A stretch of 64,000 bases of DNA from JBBRYB01 sp038238115 (GTDB lineage: Bacteria; Actinomycetota; Actinomycetes; Propionibacteriales; Nocardioidaceae). This document shows positions 25,759 through 36,612 of the stretch, one piece after another (position 1 is the first letter of the stretch; each line of letters starts with the position of its first letter). The notes under the pieces were generated by a model. It did not search any database and was not told the origin of the DNA. It saw only the letters and a program-made list of their open reading frames with translations. The DNA is taken from positions 1 through 64,000 of the forward strand of contig JBBRYB010000010.1 of assembly GCA_038238115.1 (NCBI GenBank). The letters run 5' to 3'. The position numbers and the translations under genes are program-made.

Positions 25759-26649
25759 ATGCCGATGACCGATGACCCACGCCGGTCCCGCACAGTGGTC
25801 GGGCTGCTCGTCCTCGCCTCCATCACGGTGCTGACCCTGGACGCCCGTCACGACTCGAGCAGCTCGCCGGTCGACGCGCTGCGTACGGCCGTCGGGTCGG
25901 TGCTGGGGCCGGTCGAGAAGTCAGCGGCCGCCGCCCTCCAGCCGGTGACCAGCCTCCCCGACCGTTTCGGCGACGTACACGACCTGCGCCTGGACAACCA
26001 GCGCCTCCAGGCCACCAACCGCGATCTGCACCGTCGGCTCAACGTCGCCGACGTCATCGCCCACCGTGCCAGCGAGGTCAACGGCCTCGCCCGGTTCGCC
26101 GACACGTCGCGTCTGCAGGTGGTGGCTGCCCAGGTGATCGCCATGGGTTCCGCGCAATCGTTCTCGCGTACGGTGACGATCGACGCGGGCACGGCCGACG
26201 GCGTCCGGACCGACCTGACGGTCGTCGACGCCGACGGCCTCGTCGGCCGTGTGCTCGAGGCGACGAGGTCCACGGCGACGGTGCTGCTGATCGTCGATGC
26301 CAAGTCGACGGTCGGCGGCCGCCTCGGTGACTCGATGGAGCTCGGCTTCCTCGACGGTGACGGTGACGTGGGCAACACCAGCTCACTCGGTCTCAGCCTG
26401 GTTGACCACACAGTCACTCCCCGAGTCGGTGACTCGGTCGTCACCTGGGGTTCGCGCGGCTCCACTCCCTATGTCGCCGACGTGCCCGTGGGAAAGGTGA
26501 CCAGCGTGCACTCGTCACCGGCCGAGCTGACCCAGACGGCGCAGGTCGACCCCTACGTCGACTTCTCGTCCCTCGACCTGGTCGCTGTCGTCACGGGTAC
26601 GTCGCCCGGCCGCTCCGGACCCGACCTAGCCGCCGGAAACGCGCCGTGA
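25759..26649 (+). CDS. mreC: Rod shape-determining protein MreC
   Basis: A 296-residue bitopic membrane protein: one N-terminal helix (about residues 12-28, VVGLLVLASITVLTLDA), a periplasm-side coiled coil (about 70-110), and the beta-barrel MreC domain (VIAMGSAQSFSRTVTIDAG, GLVGRVLEA, PYVADVPVGKV). It links MreB to the synthesis enzymes outside. ATG 25759 or ATG 25765 may start it; GAGGCG upstream fits either. It starts five bases after mreB and overlaps mreD by GTGA. Confidence 0.93.
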   Translation: MPMTDDPRRSRTVVGLLVLASITVLTLDARHDSSSSPVDALRTAVGSVLGPVEKSAAAALQPVTSLPDRFGDVHDLRLDNQRLQATNRDLHRRLNVADVIAHRASEVNGLARFADTSRLQVVAAQVIAMGSAQSFSRTVTIDAGTADGVRTDLTVVDADGLVGRVLEATRSTATVLLIVDAKSTVGGRLGDSMELGFLDGDGDVGNTSSLGLSLVDHTVTPRVGDSVVTWGSRGSTPYVADVPVGKVTSVHSSPAELTQTAQVDPYVDFSSLDLVAVVTGTSPGRSGPDLAAGNAP

Positions 26650-27158
26650 CCAGGATTGCCCGCCTCGTCGTGGTGGCCGCCCTCATCGTCGTAACCGTCA
26701 CTGTGCAGGTGAGCATCTTCAGCCACTTCTCGCTAAGCGGCGTCGTGCCCGACCTCGCCCTCATTGTCGTGATCGCCGCCGCCCTCGTCCGCGGCCCCGA
26801 CTACGCAGCCGCCGTCGGCTTCGCGGCGGGTCTTGTGCTCGACCTCGCCCCCCCTGCCGACCACACCGCCGGTCGATGGGCGCTGTCGCTGGTGCTCGTC
26901 GGCTACCTCACGGGTCTGACGAAGCCTGACGGTGAGACGTCGGTGCCGGGCAAGGTCACCATGGTGGCAGCGGGAGCATTCATCGGCACGTCCGTCTTCG
27001 CGCTGACCGGTCTCGTCCTCGGCGACCCCGGCGTCACGGTCGGATCGGCACTCCAAGTGGTCCCGCGGGCCGTGGTCTACGACGTTGTGGTGACTCCGGT
27101 GTGGCTTCCCCTCGTCCTGCTGCTGTTTCGACGCCTCCAGCCGGCCGAACGATGGTGA
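26646..27158 (+). CDS. mreD: Rod shape-determining protein MreD
   Basis: A 170-residue membrane protein with five to six helices. Family marks are VQVSIFSHFSLSGVVPDLALIVV and the GFAAGLVLDLAPPADHTAGRWALSL loop with the conserved acidic-glycine-rich pattern. It partners MreC and the elongation synthase. GTG 26646 overlaps the mreC stop by four bases, giving translational coupling. Confidence 0.92.
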   Translation: MTRIARLVVVAALIVVTVTVQVSIFSHFSLSGVVPDLALIVVIAAALVRGPDYAAAVGFAAGLVLDLAPPADHTAGRWALSLVLVGYLTGLTKPDGETSVPGKVTMVAAGAFIGTSVFALTGLVLGDPGVTVGSALQVVPRAVVYDVVVTPVWLPLVLLLFRRLQPAERW

Positions 27159-27221
27159 CCAGCCCGTGGTGACCGCCTCCGGGGACCGGCCCGGGGTGAT
27201 CCAGGCGATGGAAACCACAGC

Positions 27222-29327
27222 ATGGTGAAGCTGCGGTCTCGGCGCCGGCTGGTCGTCGTCCAGGTGCTGGTGTTGTCGCTGTTCGCGACCCTGCTCGCTC
27301 GGCTGTGGTACATCCAGGTCGTGGGCGCCGACACCTATCAGGCGGCTGCCCAGCAGAACACCGTCCGGGACATCGCGGTGCCCGCCCCGCGTGGCCTCAT
27401 CGTCGACGCCGAGGGGCGTCCGCTCGTGGCGAACCGGACCTCCTGGGTTGTCACGGTCGACCGCGACGTGCTCGCCAGGTTGGGCGACTTCAGCCGGCGT
27501 GCGGTACTGGCTCGGCTGGCCGGCACGCTTGGTCTGTCCAGGCAGGAGCTGGCCCGGCGGATGAAGACGTGCGGGGAGTCGGGTGCACCAGCCGCGCCTC
27601 TGTGCTGGAACGGCTCGCCCTATGAGCCCGTCCCGGTGGCCGACGACATCGGGCAGGCGCTGGCGGGCTCGATCCTCGAGCAGCCCGAGGACTACCCGGG
27701 GGTTGCGGCCGAGCCGCGCAAGGTGCGGGCGTACCCGTCGCCGTTCGGTGTCAACGCGTCCCACGTGCTCGGCTACAACTCGCCCATCACCGAGGACGAG
27801 ATCAAGGCAGCCACGAGAAGGGGCGACACCGCTCTGACTGCGCAGTCGGTCGTCGGCCGCTCCGGAATCGAGTACACCTACAACCGCTGGCTCAGCGGGT
27901 TCCCCGGCGACCACGAGGTCTCTGTCGACTCCATGGGCCGGGTGATCAGTGCCGGAGCGCAGACGGAACCGCGGCCGGGCGACACGCTGGTGACCAGCAT
28001 CGACGCTAAGGTCCAGGCGGTCGCGGAGCGGGAGCTGAGGCGCTCGATCCTCCGCGCCCGCGAGACCTTCGACCCGGTGACGCACAGGAACTACATCGCT
28101 GACTCCGGATCGGTCGTCGTGATGGATCCGCAGACGGGTCGTCTGGTCGCGATGGCGAGCTATCCGACGTACGACCCCACCATGTGGGTAGGTGGCATCA
28201 GCCAGGCGGACCTCGACCGCCTCTACAGCGACAAGGCCGACACGCCCCTGCTCAGTCGGGCGACGCAGGGGCTTTTCGCTCCAGGCTCGACATTCAAGCC
28301 GGTGACCACGGCCGGTGCGCTGACCCACGGCTATACGCCGAGTGATCGGTTGGACTGCTCGTCGTCACTCACGGTCGGCGACCGTGTCTTCAAGAACTAT
28401 GAGTCGGCTGCCTACGGCATGCTGTCGTTTGCGCAGGCGCTACAGCTGTCCTGCGACACGTTCTTCTACCGCGTCGGCTATGGCAAGTGGCTGCAAGAGG
28501 GTGGCGACTCCGGCAACATCCACGCCAAGGATGCCCTGGTCGACAACGCCAAGGCCTTCGGCTTCGGCTCGAAGACCGGCGTCGACCTCCCCGGCGAGGT
28601 GGCGGGCCGGATCGCGGACCGCAGGTGGAAGCTGTCGTACTGGAAGCAGAACAGGGCCTACTACTGCAAACTGGGCAAGGAATCCGGCTCCGACTACATC
28701 CACGTCTTCGCGCGGGAGTTCTGCACCGACGGCTGGCGCTATCGCGCCGGGGACGCAGTCAACTTCGCCATCGGCCAGGGTGACACCGTGCTGACCCCGC
28801 TGCAGCTCGCCGTCGCCTACGCGGCGATCTCCAACGGCGGCACGCTCTACGAGCCCCGTGTCGGCAAGGCGATCGTCAACCCGGCCGGCAGGGTCGTGCG
28901 CCGGATCAAGCCGGAGGCCGCCGGTCACGTGCCGGTTCCCAAGCACACGCTGCACTACATCGACCAGGCCCTGCTGGGCACGGCCAAGATCGGCACGATG
29001 GCCTGGAAGATGGTCGGCTTCCCGCTCGACCGGGTCAAGATCCGCTCCAAGACCGGAACCGCGGAGGTTTACGGAAAGCAGACGACCTCGTGGGTCGCGA
29101 GCTACGACAAGCACTACGTCGTCGTCATGCAAATATCGCAAGGTGGCACCGGCTCCGGCACGTCCGGGGACTCGGTCCGCAAGATCTGGGAGGCGTTGTA
29201 CGGCGTGCACGGCTCGAAGGTCGACATCGCCGACGCTGCTCAGCCGGGCGCGAAGCCACCGACCGGCCTGCCCGTCTTCGAACCCGACGGCGCGATCACG
29301 CCGCCTGAGTCGAACCGGCGCCGCTGA
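27222..29327 (+). CDS. mrdA: Penicillin-binding protein 2 (elongation transpeptidase)
   Basis: A class B PBP of 701 residues that cross-links peptidoglycan during elongation with RodA. It has one N-terminal membrane helix (about 10-30), then a dimerisation domain, then the transpeptidase. The active-site serine is in FAPGSTFKP (about residue 356, STFK). The SxN equivalent is SCD in LQLSCDTFF, and KTG is in RSKTGTAEVYG. A C-terminal extension is Pro/Gly-rich. It lies in the mre operon, 63 bases after mreD, and its stop overlaps the rodA start (TGATG). Confidence 0.95.
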   Translation: MVKLRSRRRLVVVQVLVLSLFATLLARLWYIQVVGADTYQAAAQQNTVRDIAVPAPRGLIVDAEGRPLVANRTSWVVTVDRDVLARLGDFSRRAVLARLAGTLGLSRQELARRMKTCGESGAPAAPLCWNGSPYEPVPVADDIGQALAGSILEQPEDYPGVAAEPRKVRAYPSPFGVNASHVLGYNSPITEDEIKAATRRGDTALTAQSVVGRSGIEYTYNRWLSGFPGDHEVSVDSMGRVISAGAQTEPRPGDTLVTSIDAKVQAVAERELRRSILRARETFDPVTHRNYIADSGSVVVMDPQTGRLVAMASYPTYDPTMWVGGISQADLDRLYSDKADTPLLSRATQGLFAPGSTFKPVTTAGALTHGYTPSDRLDCSSSLTVGDRVFKNYESAAYGMLSFAQALQLSCDTFFYRVGYGKWLQEGGDSGNIHAKDALVDNAKAFGFGSKTGVDLPGEVAGRIADRRWKLSYWKQNRAYYCKLGKESGSDYIHVFAREFCTDGWRYRAGDAVNFAIGQGDTVLTPLQLAVAYAAISNGGTLYEPRVGKAIVNPAGRVVRRIKPEAAGHVPVPKHTLHYIDQALLGTAKIGTMAWKMVGFPLDRVKIRSKTGTAEVYGKQTTSWVASYDKHYVVVMQISQGGTGSGTSGDSVRKIWEALYGVHGSKVDIADAAQPGAKPPTGLPVFEPDGAITPPESNRRR

Positions 29328-30562
29328 TGGTTTCGACGTCGACCCTGGCGACGAACCGCACTACCCGGCGGGTCAACGTGACAGACAGCCGCAACGTGTG
29401 GCAGCGGCTGGACTGGCTGCTCGTCGTGTCCGTCGTCGCGCTGCTCGCGATCGGCAGCGCGCTGGTGTGGTCCGCGACGTCCAGCAACGACGCCCTGACT
29501 GGAGGCGACAGCACCCTGTTCGTGACCAAGCACGTCACGAACGTCGCGATGGGCGTCTCGCTGGCCGCGGTGATAGCGGCTACCGACCACCGCTGGGTGC
29601 GCCTGTGGGCGCCGGTCGTCTACCTGGGTGCGGTGGTCGGACTGGTGCTGGTGCTGTCGCCGGTCGGCTCGGTGATCAACGGGTCCCGGTCCTGGATCCT
29701 GGTCGGCGGCCTGTCCATCCAGCCGGCCGAGTTCGCCAAGCTCGGCGTTGTCGCGGGAATGGCACTGCTGCTGGCCGAGAAGACTGAGGCACGACGCGGC
29801 TCCGGGCTCCTGCGCGACGCAGACGTGGTGTCCGCCCTCGCTGTCGCCGCCGTACCGGCCGCGCTGATCATGGCACAGCCCGACCTCGGCACAATGCTGG
29901 TCCTCAGCGCCACCGTCTTCGGTGTCGTCGCGGTCGCCGGGGCCGGCAAACGGTGGCTCGTCGGGCTCGTCTGCGTCGCCGCCTCGGGAGCGTTGGCTGC
30001 CGTCCGGCTCGGCGTGCTCAAGGGCTACCAGCTCGAGCGCTTCTATGCCTTCCTCGACGCCTCGCACGACCCGCGGGGCGCCGGCTACAACACGACGCAG
30101 GCCCGAATCGCCATCGGCAACGGGGGGCTCTTCGGTGAGGGGCTCTTCCACGGGTCACAGACCCAGTCCGGTTTCGTGCCGGAGCAGCACACCGACTTCG
30201 TCTTCACGGTCGCCGGTGAGGAGCTCGGGCTCGTCGGGGCAGCGGCTGTCATCGTGCTGTTCCTGGCGCTGCTGTGGCGGGCCGGGCGGATCGCCGCCAG
30301 GTCCGACGACATGTTCGGGCGGCTCGCTGCTTCGGGAGTCGTCTGCTGGTTCGGGTTCCAGGCGTTCCAGAACATCGGGATGTGTCTGGGCATCATGCCC
30401 GTCACGGGTGTCCCGCTGCCGCTCGTCTCCTACGGCGGCACGTCGATGTTCGCGTCCCTGATGGCGGTCGGCCTGCTGCTCAACATCCACCTCCGCACCG
30501 AGCGTTCGCTGGGGCTCGGCGTGGTGCTGCGCGGCCGAGTCGCACGCTCGCGCCGCTTCTAG
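29327..30562 (+). CDS. rodA: Peptidoglycan glycosyltransferase RodA (SEDS family)
   Basis: A polytopic SEDS-family glycosyltransferase of 411 residues with about ten helices. Diagnostic stretches are NGSRSWILVGGLSIQPAEFAKLG and, near the end, GVPLPLVSYGGTSMFASL. QPAEFAK and VSYGGT mark RodA/FtsW. Its place directly after mrdA and mreBCD indicates RodA rather than FtsW. The start ATG overlaps the mrdA stop. The 3' end is embedded in three copies of CGCTTCTAG. Confidence 0.95.
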   Translation: MVSTSTLATNRTTRRVNVTDSRNVWQRLDWLLVVSVVALLAIGSALVWSATSSNDALTGGDSTLFVTKHVTNVAMGVSLAAVIAATDHRWVRLWAPVVYLGAVVGLVLVLSPVGSVINGSRSWILVGGLSIQPAEFAKLGVVAGMALLLAEKTEARRGSGLLRDADVVSALAVAAVPAALIMAQPDLGTMLVLSATVFGVVAVAGAGKRWLVGLVCVAASGALAAVRLGVLKGYQLERFYAFLDASHDPRGAGYNTTQARIAIGNGGLFGEGLFHGSQTQSGFVPEQHTDFVFTVAGEELGLVGAAAVIVLFLALLWRAGRIAARSDDMFGRLAASGVVCWFGFQAFQNIGMCLGIMPVTGVPLPLVSYGGTSMFASLMAVGLLLNIHLRTERSLGLGVVLRGRVARSRRF

Positions 30563-30583
30563 CCCGCTTCTAGCCGCTTCTAG
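30554..30583 (+). repeat. Short tandem repeat at the rodA stop
   Basis: CGCTTCTAG occurs at 30554-30562, 30565-30573 and 30575-30583. The first copy holds the rodA stop codon. It is probably a slippage product with no visible function. Confidence 0.7.
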
Positions 30584-30638
30584 CCGCGGTTCTTGCCGCG
30601 CGTCTGCCATGTTCGCAAGGCGGTTTCCGTGTTCGCCT

Positions 30639-30683
30639 GGCGGATCTCCCATGTGCACACTGCCGCTACCTTGTTCACCTGGG
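30639..30683. repeat. Dyad repeat family 2, copy A
   Basis: A 45-nt element starting GGCGGATCTCCCATGTGCAC and ending CACCTGGG, with imperfect arms that can fold on each other. It is 82% identical (37/45) to 42102-42146. It lies between rodA and the radical SAM gene, upstream of that gene's putative TACCCT -10 (30754-30759). Related TGCCATGTTCGC-like words precede it at 30605-30640. Confidence 0.65.
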
Positions 30684-30798
30684 AAACGCAGACCGCGAGC
30701 TGGACCTGGCCAGCGGCACCGACGCCGTGCTCAGGTTGGCTGGGCAAGCGGCGTACCCTCAGTGGTTCGTCCCCATACATCCTGGAGCCCTGTCTACG

Positions 30799-32721
<1,923 letters not shown>

Positions 32722-32745
32722 GGGCCTGTTGTCGGAGCTGGTGAT

Positions 32746-32757
32746 TACGGTGGTCCG
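32746..32757 (+). promoter_or_regulatory. Leaderless -10 element before the SnoaL-like gene
   Basis: TACGGT (32746-32751) lies six bases before ATG 32758. Confidence 0.4.
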
Positions 32758-33129
32758 ATGACAACACGCCAGCTTGTGATGCAGTTCATCACGGCGCTCG
32801 AGTCGCGCGACTGGGAGTCCTGGAGCGCCACGATGCATCACGATGTCGTCTACGAGATCCCCCAGTCGCGCGAGCGCATACGCGGTCGCGACAGCTACCT
32901 CCGGTTCAACCAGGAGTACCCGGGTGCCTGGCACCTGCGCGTCAAGGTGGTGATCGCCGACGACGAGCGCGGCGTCGTGTGGTTCGGCTGGACGGTCGAT
33001 GACGGCGACGAGGACGATGCCATGGCGTTCTTCACGTTCCGCGACGGGCTGATCGGCAGCGTCACCGACTTCTGGCCCGAGCGTTACGAGCCGCCGACCG
33101 GCCGCGAGCACCTCGTTGAGCGCTGGTGA
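32758..33129 (+). CDS. SnoaL-like / NTF2-fold protein
   Basis: A 123-residue single-domain protein of the NTF2-like alpha+beta barrel type: QLVMQFITALESRDWESWSATM, then DVVYEIPQSRERIRGRDSYLRF and a final GLIGSVTDFWPERYEPP. This is the usual layout of SnoaL-like proteins, which bind small hydrophobic ligands or act as isomerases/cyclases. No substrate can be assigned. It begins the short accessory segment inside the TIGR03960/TIGR03936 neighbourhood, and its stop overlaps (GTGA) the start of the broken acetyltransferase gene. Confidence 0.82.
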   Translation: MTTRQLVMQFITALESRDWESWSATMHHDVVYEIPQSRERIRGRDSYLRFNQEYPGAWHLRVKVVIADDERGVVWFGWTVDDGDEDDAMAFFTFRDGLIGSVTDFWPERYEPPTGREHLVERW

Positions 33130-33587
33130 CGGTCAGATCCGCACCGCCACTCCGGAAGAGGTACTGGCAGTCTCTCGGCTCCGCCGTGCCAGGACCGAGG
33201 AGCAGGCAGCCGTGCCCACCGACGAGGAGTATGACGACGAGCTCACCGCATGGCGCGCGCGACGCGGGACAATGCTCATCTGGCTGGCCGAGACGGAGGT
33301 GGGCGCCGTCGGCATGCTCATCATGGTGGTGTTCACCCGGATGCCGAAGCCGCGCCCAGGGCGGACCGGCCCCATCCGCGCCAGTGGGGCTACATCGCCA
33401 GCGTGTTGTCGAAGAGTCCTGCCGCGACAACGGCGCCGGGCGCAGGCCGCTCGACGCGGCGATCGAGCGGGCCGACGCCCAGCGTTCGCGCGACTGGTGC
33501 TCAGCCCGAGCGAGCGGTCCGTAAGGTTCTACGCGCGGGCATGCTTCGGCCTCCGCCACGTCCCTGCTCATGCGTCCGGGGCGATGA
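33126..33587 (+). pseudogene. GNAT acetyltransferase, multiply frameshifted
   Basis: Pieces of one GNAT protein occur in all three frames: IRTATPEEVLAVSRLRRARTEE and AETEVGAVGMLIMVVFTRMPKP, then QWGYIAS, then VEESCRDNGAGRRPLDAAIERADAQR (the acetyl-CoA loop RDNGAG), then FARLVLSPSERSVRFYARA and finally ATSLLMRPGR before TGA at 33585-33587. At least four single-base shifts are needed. The natural start is GTG 33126, coupled to the gene before. It is a decayed gene. Confidence 0.75.
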
Positions 33588-33602
33588 TCGACGAGCGGCG
33601 GC

Positions 33603-34814
33603 TCAGCGTGCCAGCGGAGGAGGGGTGCGCGCGCCGATCTCGTCCTCCAGATAGCGCGGTCGCGCCACCTTGACGCCCGCGATGGCCTGGGGCGCGAGCA
33701 GGGCCACCAAGACGACGAGGGGGACGGTCCAGCGGCCGGTGGCGCCATACAGCGCTCCCACCAGGAAGGGCCCGATCGCAGAAAGCAGGTAGCCGACGCT
33801 CTGCGTGAAACCCGACAAGGCTGCGGTCCCGTCGCTGGTTCGCGCGCGCAGCCCGATCAGGGTCAGGACGAGCGGGAACATGCCCGTCCCGGCACCGATC
33901 AGGAGCGCCCACGCGAGCGCTCCGCCGACGGGCCAGAACATCAGTCCGACGTAGCCGGCTGCGTAGCTGGCGCACAGGGCCAGGATGAATGGTGACTGGT
34001 TGGTACGGCGCACGGCCACCGACGGGAGCACGAACGAGATTGGGATGCTGATCGCCGTCGCCGTGCCGAGCAACAAACCGGCCGTCTGCGCCGAGAAGCC
34101 GGCGTCTCGGTAAATCTGCGGCAGCCAGCCGAACACCGCGTATGCCTGCATCGACTGGGCGCCGAAAAATATGGCCATCGTCCAGGCCAACGGCGACCGG
34201 GCCGCCTCGCGCGCCGAGATGCTCGAGGCACGGTCCGACTCAGGACGGACGTCGTGTCGAAGCAGGCCGAGCCAGGGCAGCGCAGCCACCAGCGCCGTGA
34301 CGGCCCAGAGCGCCAGCCCCCACCGCCAGGAACCCAGCGAGTCAGCGACTGGGACCGTGAGGACCGAGGCGAAGGTCAAGCCGATCGAAAGCGCGGTGGT
34401 GTAGAGAGCGGTGATCAGGCCGATCCGGGCGGGGAAGTGCCGCTTGACGAGCGAGGGAAGCAAGACGTTCGCCGTCGCCATGCCGGCCAGTGCCGGGACA
34501 GTCGCCACGATGAAGGACGGCGAGGAGTCGACGCGTGATCGCAGGGACAGCGCCACCGCGGTGAGCACCAGTGAGACGAGCATCACTCGGTGCATACCGA
34601 AGGTCCGACCAAACCAGGGGGCGACGGCCCCGAACCCGGCGAAGCACAGCACGGGCAGCGTCGTCACGACACCGGCCGTTGTTGCGCTCATCGCGAGGCC
34701 GGACCTGATGTCGCCGAGCACCGGTCCGACCGAGACCGCTGTGGGGCGCAGGTTGAACGCCAGTGCCACCAACCCGCCCAGGATGAAGACCTGCTGGCGG
34801 CGGTGGGCAGACAC
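33603..34814 (-). CDS. MFS transporter, CynX/NimT family
   Basis: A 403-residue major-facilitator protein with twelve predicted helices. The first helix NLRPTAVSVGPVLGDIRSGL is the recognisable CynX/NimT signature (cyanate and nitroimidazole-type transporters). GRTFGMHRVM is the loop 2-3 motif, and FTQSVGYLLSAIGPFLVG belongs to a late helix. The start is GTG 34814. Substrates vary in this family, so the cargo is not predictable. It is convergent with the broken acetyltransferase, 15 bases apart. Confidence 0.88.
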   Translation of the reverse strand: MSAHRRQQVFILGGLVALAFNLRPTAVSVGPVLGDIRSGLAMSATTAGVVTTLPVLCFAGFGAVAPWFGRTFGMHRVMLVSLVLTAVALSLRSRVDSSPSFIVATVPALAGMATANVLLPSLVKRHFPARIGLITALYTTALSIGLTFASVLTVPVADSLGSWRWGLALWAVTALVAALPWLGLLRHDVRPESDRASSISAREAARSPLAWTMAIFFGAQSMQAYAVFGWLPQIYRDAGFSAQTAGLLLGTATAISIPISFVLPSVAVRRTNQSPFILALCASYAAGYVGLMFWPVGGALAWALLIGAGTGMFPLVLTLIGLRARTSDGTAALSGFTQSVGYLLSAIGPFLVGALYGATGRWTVPLVVLVALLAPQAIAGVKVARPRYLEDEIGARTPPPLAR

Positions 34815-34881
34815 GTTCGGTCATTCTGCGCTACCGCTCATGGTCTGCACCCAGTGGCCCTCGCGGTCACGCGCGCATGAC

Positions 34882-35418
34882 TCAGTAGGCGGCCCTGGAG
34901 CGCTCCGCGTAGAACTGGGTGGACTCAGGACGGTACAGGTACCACAGCGCGGCAATCGCAACGATCAGGTTGACGACACTCAGCACCAGGGGCAGCGTGG
35001 TCGTCTGGCCCGTGCTGATGCTGAAGATCGTGAGCAGAATGTTGAGCACTCCAAGAACCGTGGCCACGATCCTGGCCCACCTGCGTCCCCTGCCGTTCGC
35101 CCAGGCCATCCACAGCCAGAGGGCGACGCCCACAAGCCCCAAGATCACGATGAAGGCAACCGCAACTCCGTATGCAGCGTCGAGATCGGAGGCGCTGTAG
35201 TTGGTGTTGCTGTCTGCGAGCTGCGTCTTGATGTCGTCCTTCAATGTGCCGAGCGTGGCGATCGAAAGGATCAGGCTCAGCAGGCTGACCGCGGCACCGA
35301 CTCGCATGAGCAGCACAGCGGTGCGCATCGAGGGTGGCTGTTCAACCGTCGACGGCGCCCCGAGGTTGTCGTTGCGGGCATCTTCTGGATAGGACGGAAG
35401 CGGTTCGTTGGTGCTCAT
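34882..35418 (-). CDS. Small polytopic membrane protein of unknown function
   Basis: I do not recognise the family with certainty. The 178-residue protein has a 33-residue hydrophilic N-terminus followed by four hydrophobic segments (about residues 36-55, 85-105, 115-135 and 142-162) and a short charged tail. An external loop (GTLKDDIKTQLADSNTNYSA) follows the first segment. ATG 35418 is chosen because GAGGGG sits seven bases upstream of it; ATG 35424 lies directly against the same site, too close to use it. Its neighbours give no clue. Confidence 0.75.
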   Translation of the reverse strand: MSTNEPLPSYPEDARNDNLGAPSTVEQPPSMRTAVLLMRVGAAVSLLSLILSIATLGTLKDDIKTQLADSNTNYSASDLDAAYGVAVAFIVILGLVGVALWLWMAWANGRGRRWARIVATVLGVLNILLTIFSISTGQTTTLPLVLSVVNLIVAIAALWYLYRPESTQFYAERSRAAY

Positions 35419-35620
35419 GGTCATTCCCCTCAAGTCGTCGACAGATGCGAGACGAGCGCAGCGTTGTCTCAGCACGCGTTGTTCGGCGAGTCGCCATGGA
35501 TCGGCCGCTAGCCTAGGGGAAGTCGAAGACTTGCACGGGACATCAACGCCTCAACGCGCCGGTCCCGGCCATCGCAAGCGGGTCATCGGCCTCACCAGAG
35601 TGCCCCCCGGAGTGCCCGGC

Positions 35621-35632
35621 TACGCTCGAGAC
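35621..35632 (+). promoter_or_regulatory. Leaderless -10 element of the TIGR03936 gene
   Basis: TACGCT (35621-35626) lies six bases before GTG 35633. It decides the start codon, which has no ribosome binding site. Confidence 0.45.
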
Positions 35633-36397
35633 GTGCCCGACCAGCCAGTCCAGCAGCCCCCACCGGTGCAGAAGCTGCGCATCCGCTACGCGAAGAGAGG
35701 TCGGCTGCGCTTCACGAGCCACCGTGACTTCGGACGGGCGTTGGAGCGGGCGGTACGACGGGCGGGCCTCCCGGTGGCGTACTCCTCAGGCTTCAACCCG
35801 CATCCCCGCATCTCCTATGCCAACGCGGCACCCACCGGCGCGTCGAGTGAGGCCGAGTACGTGGAGATCGGGGTCACGCAGCAGTGCCAGCCCGACGGCG
35901 TACTCCGATCCCTCGACGCGGCGCTCCCGCCCGGCCTCGACATCCTCGAGGTGGTGGTCGCGTCGAAGGGGGCGCTGGCCGACCGGCTCGAGGCCGGCCG
36001 CTGGTCGATCGAGCTGGCCGGCGTCGAACCCGCCGCCGCCGCCGCGGCCACCGAGGACTTTCTCGCTCGTCACACGGTGGAGGTGCAGCGGATGACGAAG
36101 CGAGGCATCCGGACGTTCGACTGTCGAGGCGCCGTGGTGAGCCTGACGGTGCGCCCGGAGGGCAGCGCCACAGGCATCGGGGAGGAACCAGGTCCGACGT
36201 GTGCGATACTTGACGTGGTCGTGCGCCACGGTAACCCGTCCGTACGACCCGACGACATCCTCGCCGGTCTCTGTGAGACTTCAGGCCTGGTCGCAGCGGG
36301 TTCGCCTCGGCAGACCCGGATTGCGCAGGGCCCGCTCGACGCCGAGACCGGCAGCGTAGGTGATCCGCTCGACATCGATCGCGACGCGACGGCATAG
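35633..36397 (+). CDS. TIGR03936 / DUF2344 radical-SAM-associated protein
   Basis: A 254-residue protein of the DUF2344 family, recognised by KLRIRYAKRGRLRFTSHRDF, YSSGFNPHPRISYANA and GASSEAEYVEI. The family occurs as a fused domain or separate neighbour of TIGR03960 radical SAM proteins and is taken to work with them. Its fold suggests relation to RNA-modification (TruD/THUMP-like) proteins only loosely, so I assign no reaction. The GTG start is supported by the leaderless -10. Here it is parted from the radical SAM gene by four accessory genes. Confidence 0.88.
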   Translation: MPDQPVQQPPPVQKLRIRYAKRGRLRFTSHRDFGRALERAVRRAGLPVAYSSGFNPHPRISYANAAPTGASSEAEYVEIGVTQQCQPDGVLRSLDAALPPGLDILEVVVASKGALADRLEAGRWSIELAGVEPAAAAAATEDFLARHTVEVQRMTKRGIRTFDCRGAVVSLTVRPEGSATGIGEEPGPTCAILDVVVRHGNPSVRPDDILAGLCETSGLVAAGSPRQTRIAQGPLDAETGSVGDPLDIDRDATA

Positions 36398-36612
36398 CCG
36401 TGCGACCGCTGACCAGGCCGGGCATCATCGCGTTTCGTACCATCGGATGATGTCGTCGCCGCTCTTGTGGAGCGTCGGCCGACATGGTCGGGCGTGAGGC
36501 GAGAGCACCCCCTGCAAGCTTTAGGCGGTGAGCGGCCTTCTCGATGGCCGGTCGCCGCGACCTGACCGCCTCTGCGCGGCGCATCGCGCCCGGAGGCACG
36601 CGAGGAGCGCAC

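Noticed and set aside
26733..28328. Minus-strand open frame of 531 codons across mreD and mrdA
   Set aside because: It covers two well-supported genes on the other strand, with no motif or start signal of its own.
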